12,424 nucleotides of DNA, from positions 4,867 to 17,290 of the forward strand of contig WNEG01000032.1 in the NCBI GenBank assembly GCA_012910725.1, given 5' to 3'. A program made the translations under genes and the position numbers. Every line of letters starts with the position of its first letter. Position 1 is the stretch's first letter. Positions 1 through 5,932 of the stretch are shown piece after piece. The notes under the pieces are model-generated. The model was not told where the DNA came from. It made no database searches and saw nothing but the letters and a program-made list of their open reading frames with translations. Origin of the DNA: Candidatus Ethanoperedens thermophilum (GTDB lineage Archaea > Halobacteriota > Methanosarcinia > Methanosarcinales > EX4572-44).

Positions 1-105
1 TCTCGATTGCGTTAGCAATCAAGTGCGGAAAACAACTCTTGATTGCGTCAGCAATCGAGTGCAGAAATATAATAGTAACTCTTGATTGCGTCAGCAATCA
101 AGTGC
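1..105. repeat. Three-copy 26-28 bp hairpin repeat at the end of the DUF166 gene
   Basis: Three near-identical units lie at 1-26, 37-62 and 80-105, separated by short unrelated AT-rich spacers. Each is an inverted repeat with the arms CTTGATTGC and GCAATCAAG around a GTCA or GTTA loop, so each can fold into a stem of about 9 bp on either strand. The copies differ by single changes (C/T or A/G in the arms, GTTA for GTCA in copy 1). The third copy contains the last three codons and the stop codon (91-93, minus strand) of the DUF166 gene, so the array looks like repeated copying of a gene end together with its terminator-like hairpin. It may continue left of the window. A role in transcript 3' ends is inferred; there is no strong T-tract after the stems. 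Confidence 0.85.
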
Positions 106-750
106 TTTTTCCACTGCTTCTTTATGAATTCTTGCTGATGTGTGTATGCCGTCCTTTGTACCTCGCACTGCCCTGCAGGGATAATGCTGTATAGCCAGGC
201 CTATTGCGGATGGTGCTTCCTCTTCTTTTAGCCCTATAATCTCCTCTACCCCGTAAAGTGTGCTTCCACAGGGTGCACAGCGGAGCACTTTAACGTCTTT
301 AATCAGTCCATTTTCTGTTGTAATGTCAAGCTCTGGTTTCCCAATGTATGCTGTAAATTCGTTTATTACCCTATTTTCACCGGGCCCAATATTGCAGCAT
401 ACATCTTCAATCCGAAGATCAATGTTGTATTTTTTTGCAATTCTGCGATCGTGCATCACATCACATCTAAAAGCTGCCGCCGGTATAATAATAGCTTTTA
501 CCCCACTCCTGGCTGCAAGATCAACGATTGTTGAGGTGACATCCGGATGAAGAGAATAAGTGATTAGTAGGTCGCAGTTAAAGATGTCACGTTTTTCAAG
601 TTCATCTACTATCTGCCTGGCATCTTCGATAAAATCAGGAAGTATTTCTGGCACCTCTGCGGTTTTAATCGTAAACGGTGTTATGGCGCTTATGGTTTTG
701 GTTAACCGTTTTCCGTACTTTCCACGCTGTATGACACTTACTGTAATCAT
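91..750 (-). CDS. DUF166 family protein
   Basis: The 219-aa product matches the archaeal DUF166 family, which older annotations sometimes mislabel as thymidylate synthase. Its biochemical role is not established to my knowledge. Family-like features are the N-terminal strand MITVSVIQRG, the segment around 118-131 with two adjacent cysteines and GPGEN, the motif CAPCGST at 158-164, and HYPC at 189-192. The repeated conserved cysteines suggest metal or Fe-S binding, which is inference. No signal peptide or membrane segment is visible. It lies about 50 bp downstream of trm56 on the same strand, so it may be co-transcribed. The start is ATG at 750 without a clear Shine-Dalgarno sequence. A TATA-like stretch at 761-772 is too close to the ATG for a normal promoter. 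The final codons and the stop lie inside a repeated hairpin. Confidence 0.85.
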   Translation of the reverse strand: MITVSVIQRGKYGKRLTKTISAITPFTIKTAEVPEILPDFIEDARQIVDELEKRDIFNCDLLITYSLHPDVTSTIVDLAARSGVKAIIIPAAAFRCDVMHDRRIAKKYNIDLRIEDVCCNIGPGENRVINEFTAYIGKPELDITTENGLIKDVKVLRCAPCGSTLYGVEEIIGLKEEEAPSAIGLAIQHYPCRAVRGTKDGIHTSARIHKEAVEKALDC

Positions 751-800
751 TTGTATGTAGGTATTTTATACAGATTTCAACAAGATTTTTTTTCTTTGCG

Positions 801-1346
801 TTAATCCTGTGCAATCTCATCTTTTATTACCTTTTTCCCATGTGCCTGTGGTATTATCTTGCGTTTACCACCTGGATATTCGTGTGTGAATGAATCTATT
901 CCCTGTTTTATATTAAGTCGGTCAAGGAATATTGCAAGGGCTGCTATTTCTGAATGCGGCTGGTTGCCAACTGCAACATTCAAGTCTGCAATCTGGTATA
1001 GTTCTGATGGCACCTTTTCTGCACCAACTACTATCATGAGTTTATCATCTGTGTGTATCTGGGACAGCGCTTCTTGTATGCTGATGCCATACATGGTCAG
1101 GTGTATAATTTTCCCACCATGCTTCTTCCACTGTATTATTGCTTTTTTCCAGTCAATGTTGTTATGTACGGCAAAGTTTCCGCCCCAGCATTTTGTTACT
1201 TTTTCGATGCTCTCTTTCACCTGTTTATCGCTTCCGGCGAGATGCATGCTATCTGCTCCAAGAGCTCTTGCTGTAAGTCCTATATGTGTAGTTACCCGTG
1301 CATCGCGCTCTTGCCTGTGCCCGATTCGAAGGATTGTGATATTCAT
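801..1346 (-). CDS. trm56: tRNA (cytidine(56)-2'-O)-methyltransferase Trm56
   Basis: The 181-aa product is the archaeal SPOUT-class enzyme that transfers a methyl group from S-adenosylmethionine to the 2'-hydroxyl of C56 in the T-loop of tRNA. The N-terminal block with ARVTTHIGLTARALGA (16-31) carries the conserved arginine and the family signature. The C-terminal trefoil-knot half shows VVGAEKVPSELYQIADLNVAVGNQPHSEIAALAIFLDRL-type motifs spread over 106-143, which form the AdoMet pocket. The length is usual for the family. The ATG start at 1346 has no clear ribosome-binding site. A TATA box at 1393-1402 would start transcription close to 1370-1375, giving a short leader. It is divergent from hemA and upstream of the DUF166 gene on the same strand. 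Confidence 0.93.
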   Translation of the reverse strand: MNITILRIGHRQERDARVTTHIGLTARALGADSMHLAGSDKQVKESIEKVTKCWGGNFAVHNNIDWKKAIIQWKKHGGKIIHLTMYGISIQEALSQIHTDDKLMIVVGAEKVPSELYQIADLNVAVGNQPHSEIAALAIFLDRLNIKQGIDSFTHEYPGGKRKIIPQAHGKKVIKDEIAQD

Positions 1347-1392
1347 AAGCTTATTTTTTCTTTTCCGTTATTTGTACACTAAACCGTATCTG

Positions 1393-1402
1393 TTTTTTAT
1401 AA
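1393..1402 (-). promoter_or_regulatory. Likely TATA box of trm56
   Basis: Read on the minus strand this is TTATAAAAAA preceded by the purine-rich GGAAAG, which resembles an archaeal BRE plus TATA box. It sits about 50 bp upstream of the trm56 ATG, so transcription would start roughly 25 bp upstream of the gene. This is inferred from sequence pattern and position only. Confidence 0.5.
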
Positions 1403-1537
1403 CTTTCCATTCACAGGTATGCACTTTCACCACCAAAAAACTTCTCTGTACTCTCTGTGGTTTATGCCATAAAAATTCCAAATTATACTTATGGAGTGGT
1501 ATATATTGAAGATGTCATCGTAAAAAAATAGAAATAG

Positions 1538-1573
1538 ATACATTTTTAAATGTATAAGAAAGTACAAACTTTC
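1538..1573. promoter_or_regulatory. Two adjacent inverted repeats upstream of hemA
   Basis: Two inverted repeats stand side by side in the hemA upstream region. The first, at 1538-1555, has 8-bp arms ATACATTT and AAATGTAT around TT. The second, at 1558-1573, has 6-bp arms GAAAGT and ACTTTC around ACAA. The first overlaps the best TATA-like sequence (TTTTTAAATG), and the second would fall at or just before a start of transcription about 25 bp downstream. That placement fits an operator controlling hemA. AT-rich inverted repeats of this size can occur by chance, so the role is an inference. The rest of the region between trm56 and hemA (1347-1537) holds only the trm56 promoter and no other feature I can support. 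Confidence 0.4.
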
Positions 1574-1593
1574 ATAACTATTAGTTAACACGA

Positions 1594-1647
1594 ATGGAGT
1601 TAAACGTTTACCGGATGAAAATCAATCCACTGAAGCTGAGATTATGA
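1594..1647 (+). CDS. Possible 17-aa upstream ORF before hemA
   Basis: An ATG at 1594 opens a 17-codon frame (MELNVYRMKINPLKLRL) that ends with TGA at 1645-1647. Its stop overlaps the hemA start as ATGA, the arrangement of translational coupling. It could be a leader peptide or upstream ORF tied to hemA translation, or it could be chance. No strong ribosome-binding site is visible before it and I recognise no homologue. Confidence 0.25.
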   Translation: MELNVYRMKINPLKLRL

Positions 1648-2903
1648 CTGAAATTTCAAGTATGATTATCTCTCATAAAAAAGTTTGCATCAAGGATATG
1701 GAGAGTGCATGGCATGGCGGTCTTGAAGACCTGCTCAAACATTTAATGGCTCACCAACTGGTGGAAGAGTGTGCAGTAGTCAAGACATGTAACCGTGTTG
1801 AAATCTATGTCGTGTCTCTAAAAGGCAGCAAGGTGCTTCTTAATTTTGCAAAGCAGATGAACGTATCTTCTCGAATCATGGATTTCCTTGATCACGATGA
1901 ATCACTCTTACATCTCTTACGGGTATCCTCTGGTCTTGAATCCATGATCATAGGAGAAGACCAGATACTTGGACAGGTAAAAGAACTGTACAACTTTGCC
2001 AGGAAAACGGGTGCTACCGGGCGGACGCTTGATACTGCTTTCAGTAAGGCTATACAGGTGGGCAAGCGAGTTCGGAAGGAGACAAACATCAATAAAGGCT
2101 CAGTATCTATTGGTTCTGCTGCTGTGGAGCTTGCAGAAGATGTATTTGGAAATCTCACTGGTAAAAATATTATGGTTATCGGGGCAGGTGAAATGGGTAC
2201 TCTTGTAGCAAAATCACTTGCAGGGAAACATCTAAATGTAGAGTATGTTGCAAATAGAACCTTTGAGAGAGCAAAAAAACTGGCAGAAGAACTTGGCGGT
2301 GTGGCTGTGCCTTATAATAAATTTGTTGACTATACAGATCACTGCGATGCGATCATCTCTGCCACTTCCGCACCACACAGCGTGCTCTCAAAGGAAATGA
2401 TGCTAAAAGTAATGAGCAGGCGTGACAGGAAGATCGTACTGATTGACATTGGAAATCCAAGAAATATTGATCCAGGGGTTGCAAGCATTGAAAACGTGGT
2501 TCTATACAACATTGATGATTTGAAAAGCATAAGCAAGCGAAATTTGCAGCAGCGAAGAGAAGAGGCAAAAAAAGCTGAAAAAATCATTGAAGAAGAGTTG
2601 GGACTGCTGAGAGCACAATACAAGCGCCAAAAAGCTGACAAACTGATTTCTGCATTATACAGCAAGGTAGAGGAAATAAGAAGAGATGAATGCAGAGCTG
2701 CTGTCAACAAATTAAGCGCTTATCATACAATAGGAGAAATTGAAGAGAAAGTCCTCTACAACATGACGCATTCTTTCTCAAACCAGATACTTGCAGAGCC
2801 AACAAAAGCCCTGCGGCGTGCAGCAGAGTATGACGATGAACGTCTTCTTGAGATAGCAGCAGAGCTCTTCAAGCTTGGTGGTTCAAGAAAACAGAAGCGA
2901 TGA
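1644..2903 (+). CDS. hemA: Glutamyl-tRNA reductase
   Basis: This 419-aa enzyme reduces the glutamate on charged tRNA-Glu to glutamate-1-semialdehyde with NADPH, the committed first step of the C5 route to all tetrapyrroles (heme d1, cobamides, coenzyme F430). The N-terminal catalytic domain carries the TCNR motif with the nucleophilic cysteine at residue 49, followed by the conserved block SGLESMIIGEDQILGQVKELY near 92-113. The NADPH-binding Rossmann motif GAGEMG lies at 180-185. The C-terminal part is a long charged helix with the dimerisation domain. The length is typical. I take the ATG at 1644 because the known N-terminal strand (ISHKKV) follows directly. It overlaps a short upstream ORF and sits behind two inverted repeats. 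Its downstream neighbours are cobamide genes, which fits shared tetrapyrrole supply, although a transposon relic separates them. Confidence 0.96.
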   Translation: MTEISSMIISHKKVCIKDMESAWHGGLEDLLKHLMAHQLVEECAVVKTCNRVEIYVVSLKGSKVLLNFAKQMNVSSRIMDFLDHDESLLHLLRVSSGLESMIIGEDQILGQVKELYNFARKTGATGRTLDTAFSKAIQVGKRVRKETNINKGSVSIGSAAVELAEDVFGNLTGKNIMVIGAGEMGTLVAKSLAGKHLNVEYVANRTFERAKKLAEELGGVAVPYNKFVDYTDHCDAIISATSAPHSVLSKEMMLKVMSRRDRKIVLIDIGNPRNIDPGVASIENVVLYNIDDLKSISKRNLQQRREEAKKAEKIIEEELGLLRAQYKRQKADKLISALYSKVEEIRRDECRAAVNKLSAYHTIGEIEEKVLYNMTHSFSNQILAEPTKALRRAAEYDDERLLEIAAELFKLGGSRKQKR

Positions 2904-2965
2904 AAAAATAGCCATCAACAATTACCACTGGTGGGATGCTGCGAAAATTCGAGTTGTGACAGTAT

Positions 2966-3023
2966 TGGGGGCGCAGGGGGCAGCGCAAGCCTCGCTCTTT
3001 AGAGCGGGGATAGCCCGCCCCCG
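2966..3023. other. GC-rich foldable segment, probably an IS200/IS605 end hairpin
   Basis: In an AT-rich surrounding, this stretch is strikingly GC-rich. An inner hairpin has the arms CCTCGCTC (2990-2997) and GAGCGGGG (3002-3009) around TTTA, pairing fully with one T-G wobble. It is enclosed by a second perfect pairing of GGGGGCG (2967-2973) with CGCCCCC (3016-3022). The inner hairpin, with CTTTAG at its tip, resembles the end hairpins of IS200/IS605 elements. Its lower stem is also very like the right-end hairpin at 3264-3284 (both begin CCTCGC and close GCGGGG). It lies just before the tnpB remnant, so it may be the left end of the same relic or the right end of a second one. Confidence 0.55.
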
Positions 3024-3059
3024 CCTCTCCAGACGTGCAAAAATGCTTATATAGTATAA

Positions 3060-3248
3060 CAAACATGTTGTTTATGGGGAGTAATCCACAAAAACGGTAG
3101 AAAACACCGAGGATTATACGTATGTCCAGATCAGGGCGTGTCGATGAATGCAGATGTGAACGGTGTCGCAAACATTAAACAGAATAATAACTGTGAGCCT
3201 CCGGGTAGCAGTAACTGGGCTATGGCGAGCTCATTGAGGGTTCTATGA
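3060..3248 (+). pseudogene. tnpB: tnpB C-terminal remnant (zinc ribbon and last RuvC motif)
   Basis: The frame from 3060 to the TGA at 3246-3248 begins immediately after a TAA and reads QTCCLWGVIHKNGRKHRGLY, then VCPDQGVSMNADVNGVANIK and about 20 further residues. This is the end of a TnpB (OrfB) RNA-guided nuclease: the SQTC-like entry to the zinc ribbon, GRKHRGLYVCPD, and the NADVNGVANI block with the final RuvC aspartate. Two zinc-ribbon cysteines look lost: W replaces the second one in CCLWG, and Q sits where CPDCG is expected. About nine tenths of a normal TnpB (roughly 350-400 aa) is absent. There is no start codon, so I call it a pseudogene. The protein is surely dead; a guide-RNA remnant from the same end could still be transcribed. 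Confidence 0.85.
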
Positions 3249-3294
3249 ATCTTCCTAAAGATTCCTCGCAATTTCATTGCGGGGAGTACGTCAA

Positions 3295-3304
3295 TAATAT
3301 ATAC
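3295..3304 (+). promoter_or_regulatory. Possible TATA box of the cobamide operon
   Basis: AATATATACA directly abuts the inferred right end of the transposon relic. It lies about 60 bp before the first ATG of the operon (3360), giving a plausible leader of 30-35 nt that contains a GGTGA Shine-Dalgarno at 3348-3352. This is inference from position and base pattern. No other candidate stands out between 3294 and 3360. Confidence 0.4.
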
Positions 3305-3359
3305 ATGGCAGTGCTAAGTGGTCAATAAATGTGTTTGAACAATTATCGGTGATTTAGTT

Positions 3360-3593
3360 ATGAAAAGCTATCTTATGGTGTGGTTCAGCAGCGAAGGCGG
3401 CAGGCCATCTGAAATTACGCGGCGGTTGATGTCAATGGGCTTTAAGCCTATACAGGGTGCTTATGACTATGTATATGAATGGGACAGCAGTGTAGATGTG
3501 AATGAAATTCTTAGATTCGGGGATCAGGTGCAGATGACACTTGCTGAGCTTGGAGTAATGTTCAGGCTTGAAACCGTGGATGCATCAATATAA
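3360..3593 (+). CDS. Small protein at the head of the cobamide operon
   Basis: A 77-aa acidic protein, MKSYLMVWFSSEGGRPSEIT at its start, with no membrane segment, signal peptide or known catalytic motif. It has the look of a small alpha/beta domain: strand (YLMVWFSS), helix (PSEITRRLMSMGF), strand (GAYDYVYEW), helix, strand (GVMFRLETV). The start at 3360 has a good GGTGA ribosome-binding site 7 nt upstream. It is the first gene of the unit and cobZ begins about 20 bp after its stop, or overlaps it if the upstream cobZ ATG is used. I believe similar short proteins occur in other methanogen genomes but cannot name the family. A role with the cobamide enzymes is suggested only by position. Confidence 0.8.
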   Translation: MKSYLMVWFSSEGGRPSEITRRLMSMGFKPIQGAYDYVYEWDSSVDVNEILRFGDQVQMTLAELGVMFRLETVDASI

Positions 3594-3612
3594 CTTCAAA
3601 CTGAAAAGAGTA

Positions 3613-4137
3613 ATGAAATTATCTGACAACCCTTCAGGCAAGAAAAAAGACGAGCCTATCAGGGTGATTCAGAAGGCAGCTAACAACATTAGAGATATTC
3701 TTGCAAGTCGTGGCTTGAGCGAAGAAGTGCTCGTATCTACAGCAATGGAATTGTATGTGCCGCACCCGGGAATTGAGACACGAGATGAAGCAGAAAGGGT
3801 GTTTAAAGAGGAAATTACTCTTGCTTTTTCTGATCCGAATCTCTGCCTATTATTATATGCTGCCTTGTTATTAGAGGATGCCGGGATTAAAGGAGAGCTT
3901 CCTGACATGCCTTCTCTATCCTACGAGCAAGACCTTACATACCTGATTGTTGATGAAGTGCTCGGGATGACCATTGCCATGTATATTGCAGGGCACAAGG
4001 GCAGCTTTGAGTATGTTCGTTTTGATAAGAGGAAACCAGGAATTATTGGAACTCTTGGTCCTTTTATGGATGATGCGATTGCAGGTTTAATTGGCGGAGT
4101 GTCATCGAACATGTATACTCGCGGAATTACGGCATGA
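3613..4137 (+). CDS. cobZ: CobZ, alpha-ribazole phosphatase of the PgpA-like family
   Basis: CobZ is the archaeal phosphatase that replaces bacterial CobC in the late cobamide pathway. It removes the phosphate from alpha-ribazole phosphate (or adenosylcobalamin phosphate). The 174-aa product resembles phosphatidylglycerophosphatase A in its C-terminal half: LIVDEVLGM near 116-124 corresponds to the PgpA block IVWDEFIG, and FDKRKPG...LGPFMDDAIAGLIGG near 140-163 corresponds to the D..P and DD..AG active-site motifs. The family position next to cobS supports CobZ rather than lipid PgpA. An in-frame ATG at 3568 would add 15 residues and overlap the 77-aa gene by 26 bp. I prefer 3613, which has GAAAAGAG just upstream and begins closer to family starts. 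The stop overlaps the cobS start (ATGA, 4134-4137). Confidence 0.85.
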   Translation: MKLSDNPSGKKKDEPIRVIQKAANNIRDILASRGLSEEVLVSTAMELYVPHPGIETRDEAERVFKEEITLAFSDPNLCLLLYAALLLEDAGIKGELPDMPSLSYEQDLTYLIVDEVLGMTIAMYIAGHKGSFEYVRFDKRKPGIIGTLGPFMDDAIAGLIGGVSSNMYTRGITA

Positions 4138-4892
4138 AGGATTTCTTTCTGGCTCTTCGATCATGTTTTGGATTTCTCTCAACTATACGTGTTGGTAACT
4201 CCACAAATGGAATCAATGCCCTCATGCGACACATCTATCTTTTTACTGTAGGTGGGGCAGTAATAGGTGTTATTGCTGGCGGCATTGGATATGCGACATC
4301 GTTATATTTTAAACCCGCGGTCACTGCATTTATCACGCTTGTAGTATTGTATTACCTGACAGGTATTAATCATCTCGATGGACTTGCTGATGTCGGTGAT
4401 GGGATAGTGGTGCAGGGTGATGCCAGACGAAAGATCGAAGTGATGAAGGATGTAGCAATCGGGACAGGAGGTGTTTCTTTTGTGACACTTGCACTGATTG
4501 GAACTTATGCGGCTATTTTTACTGTCTCTCAAACGAATCATATCCTGCCTGCTATCATCGTTGGCGAGGTATGTGCGAAACACAGCATGCTGACCACATC
4601 TTTTAAAGCGAAAAAAATACATGAAGGACTTGGCTCAATGAATATTGATGGCACCACTTCTCTTAACTACCTGATAAGCCTTACAGTGGCACTTGCAATC
4701 TGTATCACACTGTATAATATATATGGGATAGCTGCCATAATAATCTCAAGCATCGCAGCCATTACAGTTAGGGCTGTTGCAAACAAACACTTTGGCGGGG
4801 TCAATGGTGATGTGATTGGAGCTACAAACGAGGTGGCACGCATTGCGGCATTATTTACATTAAGTGGAGTAACGTCATGGACCCTTTTATAA
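4134..4892 (+). CDS. cobS: Adenosylcobinamide-GDP ribazoletransferase (cobalamin synthase)
   Basis: CobS joins adenosylcobinamide-GDP to alpha-ribazole or its phosphate, building the nucleotide loop of the cobamide at the membrane. The 252-aa product is typical in size. It shows several hydrophobic helices: about 34-58, 62-76, 108-128, 132-147 and 180-210. The signature GINHLDGLADVGDGI at 77-91 holds the aspartates thought to bind metal and nucleotide, and HFGGVNGDVIGATNEVAR near 220-238 is the conserved C-terminal block. Its start overlaps the cobZ stop by 4 bp, indicating translational coupling. The last codons (TSWTLL and stop) are encoded by the first copy of a 29-bp direct repeat whose second copy carries the cobY start. 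Confidence 0.95.
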   Translation: MKDFFLALRSCFGFLSTIRVGNSTNGINALMRHIYLFTVGGAVIGVIAGGIGYATSLYFKPAVTAFITLVVLYYLTGINHLDGLADVGDGIVVQGDARRKIEVMKDVAIGTGGVSFVTLALIGTYAAIFTVSQTNHILPAIIVGEVCAKHSMLTTSFKAKKIHEGLGSMNIDGTTSLNYLISLTVALAICITLYNIYGIAAIIISSIAAITVRAVANKHFGGVNGDVIGATNEVARIAALFTLSGVTSWTLL

Positions 4893-4962
4893 TGGCTGAA
4901 ACAGTTGCTGATAATTTCTGTACACGGAGTGTGTAGTACGTCATGGACGCTTTTATAATGGC
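4868..4962 (+). repeat. Direct repeat duplicating the cobY start inside the cobS end
   Basis: A 29-bp segment at 4868-4896 is repeated as 28 bp at 4935-4962 with one base difference and one inserted base. Both copies contain GTCATGGAC, then CTTTTATAATGGC. The second copy is the true cobY start (MDAFIMA); the first encodes MDPFIMA in another frame across the end of cobS. The two ATGs are exactly 66 bp apart, so they are in the same frame, separated by one in-frame TAG at 4934-4936. The first ATG has the better-spaced ribosome-binding site (GGAG at 4866-4869, 7 nt away). The second has GGAG at 4926-4929, 13 nt away. Confidence 0.85.
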
Positions 4963-5557
4963 CGGAGGCAGAGGCACCCGTTTAAATAAAGGTGAAAAAC
5001 CATTGTTGAGGCTACTTGACAAGCCCATGATCGTCTATTCAATTGACGTGCTCAAAAAAACAAGTCTCATAAACCAATTTTTTATCATCACATCTCCGAA
5101 CACCCCGGGGACAGCAAAGTGGCTCGCGAAACACTACCCTGAAATACCTGTGATAAAAACATCAGGCGAAGGTTATGTACCAGATATGGTCAATGCAGTC
5201 AAAAAAAGTGGAGTTAAAGGGGCATTGCTTGTAATCATGTCAGATCTGCCTCTTATCACATCAGCATTGCTTGAACAAATAATTCATATCTATAAAGAAA
5301 AAGGCACGGATGCATTATCAGTGCACCTGCCTATTGATATATGCAAAAAATTTTGCCAGCGACCAGATACGGTATTTCACAAAGATGGAAAACTGATCGT
5401 GCCGGTTGGTATTAATATTTTAAATGTAGATAAAATTGATAGTGAACAAGAAGACTACAACTACCTGTTAGATGAAACAAATATGGTCTTAAATGTTAAC
5501 ACCATTGAAGACTACTACATCTGTAAAGAAATACTTACCAAAAAAGGAGTACAATAA
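4943..5557 (+). CDS. cobY: Adenosylcobinamide-phosphate guanylyltransferase
   Basis: CobY is the archaeal enzyme that transfers GMP from GTP to adenosylcobinamide phosphate, giving adenosylcobinamide-GDP for CobS. It is not homologous to bacterial CobU. The 204-aa product has the nucleotidyltransferase fold opening MAGGRGTRLNKGEKPLL (6-22), with the glycine-rich nucleotide loop and the conserved lysine of KP. MSDLP at 99-103 carries the metal-binding aspartate. The C-terminal ILNVDKID and LNVNTIEDY blocks are also usual for the family. It lies 50 bp after cobS, an unusually long gap for this operon, caused by the duplicated start segment. Its own ribosome-binding site is poorly spaced, so translation may depend on the upstream copy. 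The next gene begins directly after its TAA. Confidence 0.92.
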   Translation: MDAFIMAGGRGTRLNKGEKPLLRLLDKPMIVYSIDVLKKTSLINQFFIITSPNTPGTAKWLAKHYPEIPVIKTSGEGYVPDMVNAVKKSGVKGALLVIMSDLPLITSALLEQIIHIYKEKGTDALSVHLPIDICKKFCQRPDTVFHKDGKLIVPVGINILNVDKIDSEQEDYNYLLDETNMVLNVNTIEDYYICKEILTKKGVQ

Positions 5558-5932
5558 ATGCCACATCACATCAACTTAAACGGAAAAAGCTACCATAAAA
5601 AGACCCTCCAGTTACTGCTTGGAAAACACAACATAGAACATGAAACAATACAGGCGGAATACCAGATATTAGCAGAAGCTGTAGAAAATCCTTTTCATCT
5701 GCCATATCTGATAGAGCAGATATATCATAAGGAAATATCAAATGAAGACAACTACAGACTTGCACTGCTTCGAGTACAAATTGATGCCGAGCTTCACATG
5801 AGTGAAGACATCCAAGAATATCAACAGCGAAAATATGTAGCACAGGTAATAGAGCGTGTCGTCTATGGAAACCTGATGCTTGAAGAACACACACCTTCAA
5901 CCGATGAAGGTGACGAATACATAGCAGAATAG
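5558..5932 (+). CDS. Unknown 124-aa protein at the end of the cobamide operon
   Basis: I do not recognise this protein. It is soluble, rich in charged and polar residues, and probably mostly helical: helices can be drawn at about 35-44, 47-59, 63-82 and 86-107. It has a histidine-rich start (MPHHINLNGKSYHKK) and an acidic tail (DEGDEYIAE). The ATG follows the cobY TAA without a gap. A strong GGAG at 5546-5549 inside the end of cobY supports both the start and translational coupling. Its position suggests it belongs to the cobamide operon, but nothing in the sequence assigns a function. The last six codons and the TAG stop are duplicated three more times downstream in a 72-bp tandem repeat. 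Confidence 0.8.
   Translation: MPHHINLNGKSYHKKTLQLLLGKHNIEHETIQAEYQILAEAVENPFHLPYLIEQIYHKEISNEDNYRLALLRVQIDAELHMSEDIQEYQQRKYVAQVIERVVYGNLMLEEHTPSTDEGDEYIAE

Larger units (their letters stand above)
2966..3294 (+). mobile_element. Decayed IS200/IS605-type (tnpB-only) element
   Basis: This covers a GC-rich hairpin segment, a tnpB C-terminal remnant (3060-3248) and a right-end hairpin at 3264-3284. The right-end hairpin has the arms CCTCGCAAT and ATTGCGGGG around TTC, a 9-bp stem with one wobble. It is followed by AGTACG and then TCAA at 3291-3294. Elements of this family characteristically end in a subterminal hairpin followed by a short cleavage motif, and TCAA is the right-end motif of IS608. 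I therefore place the right boundary at 3294; the left boundary is uncertain. No tnpA is present and most of tnpB is missing, so the element cannot move by itself. In intact relatives the tnpB 3' end and right end encode the guide (omega) RNA. Confidence 0.7.

Noticed and set aside
1..105. CRISPR array
   Set aside because: The three repeats are imperfect and strongly palindromic, with spacers of only about 10-17 bp. One copy contains a stop codon of a gene, and no cas gene is near.
859..1509. 216-codon plus-strand ORF
   Set aside because: It is antisense to trm56, which has clear family motifs. The ORF's cysteine- and serine-rich translation looks like a shadow frame.
2869..3171. 100-codon minus-strand ORF across the hemA end and the transposon relic
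   Set aside because: It runs antisense through the tnpB remnant and the GC-rich hairpin, with no protein-like motif.
4868..4962. Target-site duplication left by an excised transposon
   Set aside because: The 28-29 bp copies are far longer than usual target duplications, and the segment between them is short with no terminal inverted repeats.
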